A stretch of DNA of 64,000 bases from NCBI GenBank assembly GCA_015680905.1, contig CM027379.1, positions 100,181,001 to 100,245,000 of the forward strand, given 5' to 3'. The DNA comes from Coptis chinensis (Eukaryota; Streptophyta; Magnoliopsida; Ranunculales; Ranunculaceae). The position numbers and the translations under genes were made by a program. The notes under the pieces were generated by a model. The model did no database searches and was not told where the DNA came from. It was given only the letters and a program-made list of their open reading frames with translations. Each line of letters opens with the position of its first letter. Positions within the stretch are counted from its first letter, which is position 1. This document shows positions 11,836-25,492 of this stretch, in pieces.

Positions 11836-12557
11836 TAGGGGTGCCACTTTTTTCCGAAAACCAAATATTTTCGAATTCCGATATGATATTTTTTCAGATT
11901 TGGCAATGATATTTGTGTTTCGATATCCAAAATTCCGACATCCAATTTTTCCGAAAAATAATTGGATCAGTATTGGATGTGTTTTCAAAATCCGATCCGA
12001 TCCGATCCGATCCGATTAATTTATGAATTTTTAACATATTGCGGTCTATTTCATATAGTTACTAAATTAAAACTGTAGATAGTTTATAAACAAATAAAAA
12101 CCCTTGAGAAGTAGAACATTGTCTCTCTCACAACTTCAATAAATCAATATTGTCATTCTAATACATGTCTCAATTTTTCTCATCTTTCTATTTACTGAAT
12201 TAATGCATTAACATGAAGAAAAAACTTGATGAATGAACGTGTTAAAAGGTCTAAGTTGTTTACTAAATTAATATATTTCAAAATAATTGCTAAATGAATG
12301 TATTAATTGGATAAAAAAAATGGTTATCCTAAAAGAGAATATGATTATATAATTCAAATCTTTGATTTATTTCCGTATTTTGTGGATTTTGAAATTTCTA
12401 AAAAAATTCCAATTTTCCGAACTTTCCGAATTCAAAAAAAAAATTGTCATCCGAAAAATAATTAGATCGGATTTGGAAAAGATATTGCCATCCGAAAAAA
12501 TTAGAAATTTTTCCGAAAACCCTTTATCCGATCCGATCCGATCTAATGTCACCCTTA
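11836..12557. mobile_element. Non-autonomous hAT element with perfect target duplication
   Basis: The 722-bp element is flanked by the perfect 8-bp duplication CAAACAAT (11828-11835 and 12558-12565). It starts TAGGGGTGCCAC, and the complement of its right end starts TAAGGGTGACAT. Both subterminal regions carry runs of the pentamer GATCC (CCGATCCGATCCGATCCGAT near 11996-12016 and near 12528-12542) plus TTTTCCGAAAA motifs, likely transposase-binding arrays. It has no transposase. The open frames inside (12362-12723) are by-products of the low-complexity sequence. It lies about 600 bases upstream of the RPL22 start. Confidence 0.95.
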
Positions 12558-12944
12558 CAAACAATAATATAACATGGTAAAATCGATCATGAGAAAACAA
12601 ATGTATGAGTGGTTTAGTTTGTTCCAAAACTTCATACGAACAATGTGTATGAAAAAGACTTGATATTTTGTTGTATTGGGCCTTCTTGGTTGGTTGGATA
12701 GAATAAGTTCGAACCTTAGACATTGTAAGTACTATTCAAGCTTCTGATTTCCCGTTTGGTGGGTGTTTTGAGATTGATTCAATTCTTTTGCATCAAGCTT
12801 TTGTTTTGAGCTTTAACTTTTGACTTGCTATATTTATTTATTTGTTTTATTATTATTATTTCTATGAAGTAGAAATAGATCGATATATTAAACATGGAAA
12901 AACATATGTGATATTCTAGTATTCCAAGTGATATATTGCTGAAA

Positions 12945-13140
12945 GAGATTATTAAAAACTAATTGTGCATGTCTGAGAAGAGGAATGAATAAATGAGTTG
13001 TAGGTGGAATTCATGTATGCACAATCACAACCAAGAGATGAATAGTATAAATACCCCTGTGGACTTGCTACATTAATAGTTGATTTGCTTAAGCATATTA
13101 TTCAAGTGTGCCTGCTACATTGATAATTAATGATCAACTG
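12945..13140. repeat. Dispersed repeat shared with the 38.4-40 kb region
   Basis: About 100 bases at 12947-13050 match 39876-39985 (both contain GTGGAATTCATGTATGC and AATCACAACCAAG). The adjoining 13058-13140 has two copies of a CTTGCTACAT/CCTGCTACAT-type motif that also occurs at 38409 and 38978 beside the large Helitron's 3' end. This segment is therefore probably a remnant of a related Helitron. Confidence 0.6.
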
Positions 13141-14269
13141 TTTATATTTAAAACCCCAAAGTCCACTAATATATGTACTGTCCTGCAAACCTACACATAG
13201 AGACCTGACCAATCTGCCTCTTTATATCGGCATGCACCCTGCTAATCTGTTGCCTTTGATTACTATTTCGACCAACTGAAAAAATTCATTTTGGTACCTA
13301 TAAATTTGTATTCTTGGAAGACATGATGGCTTTGAAGGGTGCAAAGTCCTAAAAATCTTCATAGAGATAGAGATGGAATAAGCTCTTCCTACCACTGTAA
13401 TTATATTAGTGCAAGTAGGTTATAAGAAATTCACGTCTTCAACCATCATGAGTGTACCTAATACATGTTACTTTCCTTAATAATATTCATACAAAGCACA
13501 CACCGTTGTTTCCACTCAATCATGTTACCTCTTGAGCCATACAATCAGTTGTACTAAATGGACTTAATACTGCAAACCCCAAAAAAGTTAGATCAATTGA
13601 ATACCTTATCAGATTAATGGTTCAACCTAACTAACATGGTATTAATATAAATAAATAGCTCGACAACAACTGAATGATCCAGCCAAAAAGAGAGAGCATA
13701 TAAATGTATCAATAGCAATTGATATGTACTCATTCAAGTACAAAGATAAGTAGATTAGTTTTAAGAGAGTGAAAATACAATACTCATTAACTGATCGATC
13801 TATCTATGAACCCAATAAAACCATTAGTTTAAAATCAAAGATTGACATACTATGAAGAAAAATCTGCTGCAAGCAAAGTACATTTTCAGCTACATTACTT
13901 GCAAAATATGATCTTTTCAAGCAAGGAGCATCAGTATTGGCTTGATCTTCATCTCATTTTTCCGTTTTACTGTTTCTCCCCTGCATCTTTCCTATCCTAT
14001 TTGAGCCCTTACCCAACTCTTTTCTCTTCCCCATTGGATAGTTGGTCCTTACTATCATCAGCAGTAATTTGTACCTATCCAATTAGACTGCATCACTTCT
14101 CTCTTTATAAGCTGAATCATTAGTAAATCAAAGAGATAAAATTCTGCAAAGTTTTTCCTATTACTCAAAGCAGAAACACGAAGAAGCATAAGAAAAGTAG
14201 GGACTAACATGTTTACAAAGCATGCATAGTTTTGTAATAAGTAATAAATTCATGATTTTTTTAAACTGA
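13141..14269. other. Intergenic sequence, nothing recognised
   Basis: AT-rich interval without supported features. The longest open frame (13842-14123, plus) has no recognisable domain. Confidence 0.45.
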
Positions 14270-15291
14270 ACTACCTTCTAAGCACGGGGACATGAGACAA
14301 TGAATTTGATGATACATCTAACCACTGTAAAGACGTGTTCTATCTAAGATTTGTTGGCAAGGGACCTGATAGGGAATTGTTCCATAGCTCAAGCACCTCT
14401 ATCTTGGTTAGTTCACCAAGTGCAGTAGGAATGTGACCTGTTAATTGGTTGGACATAACATTCAAGAGCTGCAAATTCTTCAAGTAGCCTAACTCTGCTG
14501 GAATCTTTCCAAATAACTGATTCTCAGAGAAATACAATAGCACTAATGATGAACAGTTTCCGATTTCTCATGGGATATTGCCTTCAAAGTTGTATTGCTT
14601 TAGCCTCCCCAGCTTGGCTAGAATCCGGCCACTGAGACTTCCCACCGCCAAGTCGAGATACTGAAGATTGGTGAGATAACCAAACTCAGCTGGAATTTCA
14701 CCTTCAAATGCATTATATCCTAGAATAATACTTTCTAAAGATTTAAGCTGCCCAAGCTCACTTGATATATAACCAGAGCGATTATTACCTAAAAGACCAA
14801 GAAACTTCAAGTTTTGCAGATTCTTATAAGCCAATGGAAATGAACCTTCAAAGAAGCCCCCTCTGAGATCTAGAATTTCAAGCAAGGTAGCATTTGCAAG
14901 GTCTTTAGGTAACAGGCCTGAAAAGTTATTACTTGCGCATTGACAATCTTTAGTCCTCGTGCCATTCCAAGACCAACAGGAAAATCACCGATAAAGTTAT
15001 TCTGGCTGACATCGAAACTCATTAGAAATATATGTGAATGTATATTGATTTCGGTAATGACGATGAGAACCCATTGCAGCATAGATTTAGAACCGTTAGA
15101 CTGTGTAGCTGCTTGATGTCATCAGTAATGCGGTCACTGAGATTCATGTAGGAAAGATCAAGCTTCTCGACTGCACCATTTGAGTTGCACCAAACTCCAG
15201 TCCAATTGCAATGGACTAAATGGTTATCCACTTTATTGTCTGGCAACTTCCAATCTCTAAGGCAATCCATCGGGTCTATAGAGTAGTTGTT
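14270..15291 (-). pseudogene. LRR receptor-like kinase ectodomain fragment (MIK1/PXL-like)
   Basis: The minus-strand translation carries an N-terminal LRR cap (DPMDCLRDWKLPDN, then HCNWTGVWCNSNGAVEKLDL) and a series of plant LRR repeats of the LxxLxLxxNxxxGxIPxxLG type, such as [32 protein letters not shown] and [16 protein letters not shown]. Order and wording resemble the MIK1/PXL1/PXL2 subfamily of LRR-XI receptor kinases. It is broken in several places: the frame runs into stops after LPKSI, shifts by one base near 14935 (after IVNA), loses part of a repeat near 14600, and has in-frame stops near 14573 and 14343. Residues homologous to the family continue past each break. No transmembrane segment or kinase domain follows, so this is a truncated, decayed ectodomain rather than a gene. 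Confidence 0.88.
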
Positions 15292-18200
15292 TCAGTAAAA
15301 CAGATTAGCCTGCAGCCGTTACCATGGTCACCTTAAGTTTCAGTTAACTTGTAGTATGCCAATTACACGTTTCCCCCAAGCCTACGTAAACAAAAAAATT
15401 CATACTCGAATCTCACCTTATTGATCAACAAGGTTACGTATTGACCCAGAATGCAAATAAAAGTTGCCAAGTATCTCTTCTAATCCCTCAATTAAATAAA
15501 GTACCTAAAGATCATCAGGAATTTTTGGCCATTATATTTCCTTATCCCAGCCTTGTTGACGTAGTAGACTCAAAATATTTACATGAGAAGCATAGATTAA
15601 ATCCTGAATAGCGATAATTAAAATTTACTTAATAAGGTAGTGGCATACAAAAATATATTTCACTTATGCAATCTTTTCTATGGCCTTTAGCCTTAGTCAC
15701 TAACTTCAAACTTGAAAGGATATCGATCAGACAACTAACCATCAAGTAATTTTACAGTGCAAAAGCCACCATAGTTCCCTCTGTCTACGATGCTTTGTTT
15801 CAAAGTTCTATGGCTATTACATCAATGTTCAGCCTGGCATATGTCAATGTGAATTTAATGGGTATGAGTTTGGCATATATCAAAAGTTCTATTGAGCTAC
15901 AGATAGGTAGCAGGACAAAACTCTATTGATTAGTTAAAAAGAAAAAAAAAATTATCAACTGGAATAATTCCCTTTCCCATTAAACTTCTTGTCGGTATAA
16001 ACTACAGCAAGCTTGATCTTAACCGAAGTTTTTTTTTTTTTTTTTTTTGAAATAGCCACGATAATGGATAGCAAAAAGACATAAAATATAGCAACTTGAT
16101 TGTGAAGACTGAAACGAAACTTAAATGAGAAAATACATGCTAATTTTAAAGAACTACATGGAGATGGAGTAGGCATAGGGCTCAACAAATTTGATGGAGT
16201 ACCTTGGATTTTTTGCGTGCATCTCCTTGCGATTTTGAAACAATTTTTTCCGACCATTGCAACAATTGCACTTCTATTGTACCTAAGACAACATTACATA
16301 CACTAGCACATATGCACGCCCTCTGGGCGGCAAATTGAATCAGTGCTACACTAGCGGTTCTTCTAAAATTTTGTCTAATAAAAGAACTTCAACTTTGACA
16401 TACCTAAGCGAAATAGATTCAAAAAGAAAATTGACAAAATTTGCAGAAACAATAAGGAAAGAGAAATGTATGGTGCTAGATAACAAAATTGCAAATTAAG
16501 TTATAATGTTGTGTATAATTGCACAAATATATACCAACTTACATGATTGTGTTATGGGGTGCGTTCACCAAACCCATGCACACAAATTTCAAGTGGAAAT
16601 TGCAATTACAATGTGATGAATTATTGTCAACAATCATCGACATGCTACAGGACGAAACTATATGAAACTTGAAACCATGCACTCACATACTCTAGCTGGT
16701 AGTTTGCTTAATACATGTTTAGGACTATATCACATAAGATGGGACTCGAGATATTTGAAACAAAAGTTCAAATTTGGCCTCCATGCCCAGAGTATATCAT
16801 CCTGCTTTAGTGCAATTGATTGGTGATGCTGAGTGAATTTCCTTATTAACATATTGGATATTCCGGCATTCTACTCTTATATCACCCACTTATAGCTCCA
16901 AGAGCTCCACTTCTGCTGCTACGGTTTCTTATAAATCCAGTTGCCTTTCATATATATCCAGTTTCTCATAAAACCCTTTGAGCAATGTTATTCACCATAG
17001 CAGCTACAAGTGGAGTTAGAATCAAATGCTAACAATTAAATCACACATGCAAATCAATCAAATGATAGGAAGTACATGAATGCAAATAATTGAAATGGAA
17101 AATACCATTTTTTACTAACGTTTTGAGCTTCCTCAAAGGCCTTGTGTGCAACATCCAAAACTAAATGTTTTTTTTTTATTAAAGTAATCCCAAATACGAA
17201 CATGAGAAAATACTAAAGAAGACACAACATTTTTTTATTTTTCCTTCTCTACATAATCACCAAAAACACCACGTAAAAGTTTGTAGTAGTAATCGAAAGA
17301 TAGAATGTAACCCAAAGAAAGAATACCCTTTCCTCTCCTAACCCAAGAAGCACTCTAACATTGTCGTTAGAGTTAAGCCCTCTGAGAAGGCTGCAAGACA
17401 AACTTTTAAAATCTTGCTAGAAATATTTAAATAATGATCAAATCCATTGATAAACATAACAAATGTAGGGCCAACTCATTACAACGTTTAATTCTAAGCT
17501 ACTGCACTCAGCTAGATGTAAAGTAATTTAGTAAACGGTTGGTGCCTCGCATAAGTTTCACTTTCACATCCGAGCGATGTAGAAAAAAAGAAACTAAAGT
17601 GCAAGAAACCCTTTTAATTATCCAGATAGCATGCTATCTGCCATCTCTAGCAACAATTAGTTGAAGGCGAAGGGGATATACTTCAACAGCGAAAGTCTTT
17701 TTAAGTTCACCTTGGGAAATCACTTTTCTAAGTATTGTAGGTCCATTAATAGGTTTCTTTAAATGTTCACAGCTATAATATCATTTGTTGGGCATCGATA
17801 AAAAAAAAAAAAAAAAAAAAAAAACCGCAATGAATGACGCAATTAGAGGCACAATAATATTTTACTTTGAGATGAGGTGCTCTTACCCCTTGAGCTATAC
17901 ATGGACAAAACACAAAGAATTACTTTCACTCCATATCACCATCCCGCCCGTCAATTTTTCCTTTACTCTATAGTGACCATCTCTACAACAAACGATAAGA
18001 AGAGGTACATCACCGCAGTCTTGGGTGGCAAAACAGATTGATAAGCCCGTTGATGTGAAACGAGGAGAAAAAGTCCGGAATCCATAAGCGCTTGAGGATT
18101 GTCGATGTGAAACATGGACTGGACGAAGGCTTGGATTGGTTAGGGAAGAAGCTTGTTGTGAAGGGCTAGGTTCGGACACTAAAAGTGCAGAGCAGTGTTA

Positions 18201-21200
18201 CATTTCTCAAGGTTGGTTATAAAAACATCCCTAAACTTTCAATTGTTCTGCTCTTACTGTTTATTTGTTTGTAACAAACTGTCTATAATAATGGGAATAT
18301 ATATTTCTGCCCCTTATTGTTGCCTATGTTGTGGTGGATTGTGTTAGCCTCAGGAAGGACTAATGGTTATTTTCTTCATTCTGTAATGTGTCCCTTGTCT
18401 GTTCTACAGGTTAACGATGGCTCATGCCTTTCAAACATGCAAGTAATGTGATAAATTCGGATGTTTGATGGCTATGATCGTATATATTCAATGCAATCAC
18501 AACCATTACATCTCCCGAAGTTGTGATTTTGTTTCATTAAATACCTTTATCAATTTTCAAAAAAGAAAGATTCATTGTACTAATTTGATTTGCTTATAAT
18601 TCTTGGACCTCCATATTTATAATGATTGTGAGAAGTATTCACGATTGCCTTAAATTAGAATGTCTTTGTTATGAGCATTTGAGATGACAATGATGTGTTA
18701 GTTTTTAAAGTATACTATTAGGGGAGTAGAGATTTCCAAATTCTTATATCTTCTTATTGTTGCTTTTGGCTTGTTATAATCTTGATGAACACTAACTTCG
18801 TTGGTCCAAACATAAACCGCATAAGTTAATCTAGTTTTCTGCATTTTCTATTAATTGTTACCCCATAATCCTTTTCATTTATTACTCTGCCTCCTCTCTT
18901 CTCTATTTTACGTCTTTGCATAGCATCTCCTTAAAAATGCTTTCGGTCTTGCTAGGTCGAATCGGCTTCATTTCAAGCGGGTGCATCATCGATATGGGTA
19001 GAGGGTGTTGTGCTTATTAGTCAAGGATCGAAGCGAGAAAGTTGAGTTAAATGTTGGGAAAGTCATCACAAGAAGGAAATTTTCTTTTCTTGTCGAAATT
19101 TAATTCCCCCGCTCCCCTATCTCGTTTCTACATGTCATGCACATGTTGCCTAAAACCATGTGAAGAAACGGACCATGCATATGCTCATGATTTTAATCTA
19201 GTTGATCTATCCAACTCTGTAATAAATGCTTGCAGAGAGGATTTCTCAAGCTTGTAGTGCTCCCAATTTCAAAGTTTTTGACATGACTACAATAATAAAA
19301 TAATAAAATGTAGGATGAGGTGTCGACAAACTTCTACTCACCCTCTTTACCCTTTAATCTTGTAGGTGGGGAGAAGTGATTCTTCTTTTCCTATTCAAAA
19401 GAAAAGAGTGAGCGGATAATTCTGCGAACAAAAGCTCATCTTAGATCCAAGGACAAACACTTTTGGTCGCGGTATGCTTTTGTATCTTGATACATTGGTT
19501 TGGTATTTTTGGTATATTCCGGAGGTTGGTTCTTGTTTTTTCTGTTTTGGGAAATAATCTGACCATGTTTTCTCGCTCAAGGTTGTTTCAGTTGCTAGAG
19601 TGAGGAATGCTTTAGCATATGCTACCCACAAGTTTTTCCAAGAAAATGGGTTTGTATGGGTTTCAAGCCCAAGTATTATCTTGCTTGAGATTGTGAAGGA
19701 GTCAAGAACGATTACGTGTTACTAAACTAATATTGTGTGATCTTTAGCTCTTTTAGTTTTTTTGAAGTTTTAACTGGTTATTGTGTGAAGACTCCCTCAT
19801 TTGTATGTGGACACTACCATAACGCGCAAGCAAGATTATATCGCCACCTAAAGAATACTATTGTTTTAAAGAATACTACTTGTTTTGTGAAACCCCTTTT
19901 TCGAATGTTCTTCTCTTTTTTTTTTTATTTTTCCAATTAGAAACTTTCAATAATCAGGTACGGATAATTTAAACAAAGAGTAGGAGTAAAAAATAGCCAA
20001 ACCTGACCAATGTGCACTCGAAAGCATCGTAGGTAGTAGGTTCATCTTCCTCCTAAAGCAGTTTTCCTATCTCCGCCTTCTTTAATACATTCTTCACCAA
20101 TACTCACTATATTTTGCTAGATATGAACCTTTGGCTTAACATATTTCAGTGTTGGGGCCTGATTTTTAAGAAGATAGTAAAGTTAGATCCAATAAATCCA
20201 CATCTGAATTCACATATTCTTCCTTTTAGCAAGAACTAAATAAAGACACTATTGGTGCACAAAGAAAAGGCCACATAGAAATCCAAAAAGCGAAAAATAA
20301 AATAAAACATATAAATAAAATATATGTTTTGATATACGCAAATGGCAATTCATAACTTGGAAGTAAATGCCCAAAATGTATGGAACGTACCAACACCTAT
20401 CACCAAACTTTGCCAAGTACCTAAAATTTGAAGCCTCCGTGACGAACAACTTTGCAACTCACTTACCAAACAAAAAATTGAAGACAAACAAATGTTAAAG
20501 TGCACATCTGGCCCCTCGATTTTTGTGTGGCACGTTTGACAAAGCAATCATTTATTTCCATTACACCTAATTCAACTCTAGTCTACAAATTGCTTCGAAT
20601 AAAAAAAAAAGTAATCTATATTTTTAGATTGTTCGCAGAATTGGGATCAAACGCTTAATTTTGATTACACTCATATTGCAAACTAAAAATAAAACAATTC
20701 TCAATCAAAAGTCAAAAGCATCCCAAAATGGAGGAAAAAGGGAAAAATATGGAATCGAGCAGATACTTTGAGGGCTCGACGATGGGTATAAAACCCCAGC
20801 AAGAAATATGGTCATTGGCACCGCATTGTGAGACACTTCTTAAAATATAGTGGTTACGATTTCATCCACAATCCAGGCAAAGTTCTTCGTTTTAGGTTCC
20901 GCGAAATTAGCAACAAAACTGACCAGAAGAACATAACATACCCTTTTTTATCGTACTATCATCCATAGCTTTATACTCCATATTTTTCAATGCAAGTTCT
21001 ACGCAGTAAGCACCCAAGTTCATAGAGTTAGTTGTACCAACAGCACCACAGGGACTTGTAGCTTTTTCACAGCCATGAGGTAAGACAGGTCTGACAACAT
21101 ATCTAACTCTTCCCTATAAGCATTAAAAACTTGAGTCACTCGGCATGAGAATTTATCCAAGCCACAAACAATAACACCAATAAGAGAAAAGTTGACATTT

Positions 21201-22376
21201 TTAACCGATAGATTGGTCATTTAATGAGCAAGAGGAGTGAAATCAAGATGCAGGGATGCAAAGACATCTTTTTTACACCTAACTACTTTCACCTAAACCA
21301 AAGCTTTGACTGTGAATCGTAATAAAATCGCCTTGAGTGATCCATCAAGCTCTAGAACAAACATGACTTGCTTGACCCATGTTTAACAAATTTTCTTGTG
21401 TTCTTTATTTGTTGTTAAGAACAATATTTAACTCTTCATCAAGTTCTCGTATACATTCCTAACAAACCAAAACAAACATATAGTCCATATCTACACCTTT
21501 CCTAATCGCGAAATCACACTCAATCCAACAACAATATGCACTCTATATCCTCGAAGACAATGGTCACAAAAAAATCAAAAGGGTGCTTAAGAATCTCGTG
21601 GGTCAAACATAGACCATGGTTTCCTAAGAAATTTACGTTTCACTTACACCGGGTCTATCAAATGAAACTTTTTCAACTCGGTCACTAATTCTCTACATGG
21701 TATAAATGTGTTTGTAAGATGGTACTTGTGCTATGGCATGGGGTGTATGGTTAGAATAAGAATTACATCCTCACAAAGGATCGGGGTTCTCTACTTGAGG
21801 TTATACTTAACCATGAGTAGCGGATCAAGGAGTCGTTAGGAAATTTACTTCCAATTGAACTTCGTGGATCGAGTTTACACCAAAATAGTTGTAAACCCCA
21901 GTAAGTATGATATAGACCAATTCATTCTTGTGATGAACATGCACGGACTTGAAATTTTTAGATAACTACACGAAACATTCCCATCCAACTTTCAAGAATA
22001 GAACCCTAATAAATGATGCTCACAAGTACGAGGGCAACCAAGGAATTCAATGAAAGATCGGAACCTTAAGAACATCCCCTTCTTAACTATCTTGATTGGT
22101 AATATCTTGTCATTTACTAAGCGGCGTTTTTGCTCTAAAACTGCTTTGACCAATTTGCACAAAAAAACTATTATTATATTAGCACAAAGGCTAATTAAAA
22201 AAAAAATCAATGCTTATTTGCTCTCATACTTTCTTATGTCGAGATAAGTATTTCTTTGCCTTTTGGGCCTTAAAAGACCAACTTAAACTTTAGTGACTCA
22301 AATCAACGACAAATTGAAACGAAATATTGAGAACCCCAACATTCCATGTCTCAAAATGTGGACCACTATTCTATTT
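15292..22376. other. Long region with no recognisable gene
   Basis: About 7 kb in which I recognise no protein family on either strand. It contains long homopolymers: a T20 run at 16029-16048 and an A25 run at 17800-17824. Some minus-strand stretches look exon-like but match nothing I can name: around 17370-17410, 19395-19631, 20400-20450 and 21020-21220. Isolated captured or decayed exons are possible. Confidence 0.4.
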
Positions 22377-22420
22377 TTTTTTTTTTAAAAACAACGACAA
22401 CAACAACAACAACAACAATG
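22374..22420. repeat. T-run followed by (ACA)n microsatellite
   Basis: A run of T at about 22374-22386, then AACGACAACAACAACAACAA repeats to about 22419. Confidence 0.9.
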
Positions 22421-25213
22421 ATAATATTCCCTACAACAAATGCGCTTCACAAAGTATAAGGAAAATTCAGGTCAAAGAGCAAGAACAAACCGAGGCCAAC
22501 AAATATACTAAGTGAGGAAATCTTGTTAATGCCAACTATCAGCTTCACACTACTAATGAATGTCAGTTTGTGATTTTGCTAAACTCCCATACACAGTTCC
22601 TGCCAAGAAGACCGAAAACAAAGAAAAATTAAGAAGATAAGCTGTAGTAATGATCTGTTTGTTTGTGTAATTAGTTTCCATAGAAGGTAAAACAGACCTT
22701 GCTTACCTGATAATTGTCCATTAAAAAACACGGCTGCCAATATAATCCATTTCAACCTCCTACGATGAACGTACAGTAGGATTTGGAATCAAACATTTAA
22801 TAGAAATCGTGCTTAGTGGAACAGCGACTAAATCTTAAGGGAGCCATATGATCAGTCTCAAACATCATAAACTCTATGCTTTTGAACATCCGATTATCTA
22901 TGATAACACAATCTTCTAACTCACTTGTATTACTATGAAAGTGGTTTCGTTTCCCCGTGCAAGAGAATCCCATCAAAGAATGCACTCAATGTCTCTAGTT
23001 TGAAAGAGCGGAAGGAGAATATTACCATAATAAGAAGAAGAAAAACCAAAATATTACCGCATAAAAACGTATGACCTGCTGACAACACCGTGAGTGCATG
23101 ATACTGTTCATTCTTCAAGAAGGCTGCATTTGGATTTATCTTAACGCTGAATATTGAGAGAAAAGAATCAATATAAAAAAAAAACAGCTACATAAGGTAA
23201 CAAATCAGGTTCAACCTTGCAGATGTATATATCTTTCTCTCTTTTCTTCTTCTTCTTCTTATTCAAATGTTTACTTCTTTCTTTGTGTTTTTTTTGACAT
23301 GTGAAGTTATCGGATAAGAGGAAAGTATCGGTAAGAAGTTGGAAAGGAGAAGTGAGGGTTGACATTCGTGAGTTTTATGAAATCAAGTAATCAAATAGAG
23401 GACAAATATATTACCTTTTGAAACCGAATTTTTTTTGTTCACAGATACTTTCGTGATGAGAGAGACAATCAGGTATGTTTTGTTTTTTGTTTTTGTGGCT
23501 TTCAGTTTAATGGAGAGCAAATTATGGAGATTTGGGAAAGAGAAGAAGAAAAGAGCCGGTTGGTTTCTTGAATTTAATTTCGGAATAAAAGGTATTTATT
23601 TGGCAATTACTGAAGGGTAAGCCGCGAACAATTGAATAAGGGCGTATAGTTGATTTCCAACCTGAATTTACACATACATCCTTAAGTGACTATGTAATCT
23701 TAAGGGTATAGAAGGTATTAAAATTTAAAATGACAAAATAGTCCTTCTTAAAGGCATTGAATAATTGATTTTAATATTTTATCAAGGGTATTTGATGGTA
23801 GAAAAAAGTTGGTTCAATTTAAATGTCCATGTTAATTATGGTATACTCTACTAATTGAGATTTGTTGAGAAACGTATCTATACCACCTTGAAAAAGAAGG
23901 AAAATATGCAAATAATCATATGTAGGTTTAATCACTTCCATCCACCAAAAGTTGTTAATGTCACTAAATTTCACATTATTCATTTGCCTACATCAAGTGT
24001 TCCTTAAATTATGAAATAACATATACATGTCAACAAAATTTTCTTCTACAACTATGAAGCCCGCTATCATGACAGTCATAAAAATGTTTTTTTCTTCGCA
24101 ATTTCTAGAGATTCAAAAAGCAAACATAAGATGAAGGCAATTTTACAACCGGAAAAAAATTGCTTACCCTTAGATTTTTTGTTGTCTGCTAGCACGACGT
24201 TGTAACCATTAATCTTCGTTGCATGTAAGGATTCTTCTGATCCTTCCTGTTGCAAGTGCCATCAATAGCTGTTGTATATAGCTCCAAATACTTGGGCATA
24301 GTTGTGTGTTATAAACTCAAAGGCATGCATCATCCATAAGACCACTTCACAGGCTTGATCGACATTTCTCAACACTCATGTTAGCCTACACGTGTCTATA
24401 TGAAATATTTAAAGTTAGTTCCATCTGATCATCTGAAACCCATTCAGGTTTCTCATGTCACCAACGTCACTCAAAATTCGGACTTGAACTGGTTTTTAAG
24501 TGGCGTCAACATGGACACGGCCTATACCCATGTGAGATATGGATTATAGACTACAAAAGCAAGGTCAGAACTTAGTATGTTGTTGGATTTAGGAATTTGT
24601 ATTGGATGGACATGATGACATTAAGTACAGTATCTGACAAAATGAAATTTGAGTCTACATCTAATTCTTTTAAACATCTACTACAACAATAATGTCAATT
24701 TTCTATGCATAAATAAACTGAAATCAATTTAAAGTATGATACCAAATAAAGAATGCACTACTTACAATTGAGTCCATGAACAATGCCGACAGCAAAAAGT
24801 AAGATTGAACAATTGATTCTCGACAAATCCATTTCTCTAGAAAATTAGTCTGTCAAACAAAACAATAGGAACCAACAATTATAACTTGAGTTATGAATAA
24901 CTAAGTAATTAAACTAAAAAATATTAAGAATAGAAATAATGAAATATTTTGTCTTTTGCTAACAAAAAAGAAAAGGAAAAGAAAATGTTACATGATTTCA
25001 TGTAGTCATCAAATCTTCAAACACACCAAAAAAAAATGAGTTTGCCCGTGGAATCATTTGATAACACCACATTTGCAGATTGAATCATTGTTAAATAAGA
25101 TTGATGGCCATTTTGAAAATAATTAAAAAACTAACCTACAAAAAATTTATAAAATACATCTTAGCTAGAGAGTAATGACTTATTCTCGTCCCAAAATCAC
25201 TTGAGAAACTAAA
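22421..25213. other. No gene recognised; minus-strand exon-like pieces
   Basis: Minus-strand segments at 23345-23270 (starting MSTLTSPFQLLTDTF), 23148-23070 (NPNAAFLKNEQYHALTVLSA, ending at a GTAATA donor) and 22985-22797 have a coding-like composition and could be exons of one decayed gene. I cannot assign a family. A (TTC)n/(CTT)n tract lies at about 23236-23262. The rest is AT-rich. Confidence 0.35.
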
Positions 25214-25492
25214 CTATGTTGCATCAGGGTTCTCAATCTTAGTAAGGAATGGAGCTATATGATCACACCATAGCTTGCAGTTCTTGGCCATGGAAGAACT
25301 TTTGCTTGCAGAGATGTCTGCAGCAAAGTTTGCCTCCCTACAGGTGTTCGTGATGACGATGATAGCATCAATTGTTCTCTTTTTGTCCCAAAGAGCCCTA
25401 GATTTCCAATAGACCTTGTCAGTGTGGAATGCTATGGTAGCTGCTCTAGAGTTGGTCTCAATCCCAAGATGTTTCCACCCTTGTTGCAATGC
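25214..25492 (-). pseudogene. LINE-type RNase H domain fragment
   Basis: An isolated 91-residue frame on the minus strand. It carries the C-terminal part of the RNase H-like domain found at the end of plant LINE ORF2 proteins: a WKSRALWDKKR stretch, then IVITNTCREANFAADISASK, matching the family's 'REANxxAD' block that holds the last catalytic Asp. The earlier catalytic positions and the reverse transcriptase are missing. It is a short, dead relic of a LINE 3' end. A larger LINE of the same general type lies at the right end of the window. Confidence 0.7.

Noticed and set aside
12362..12723. Long frames on both strands within the 12-kb hAT MITE
   Set aside because: Produced by the TTTTCCGAAAA/GATCC subterminal arrays; no domain.
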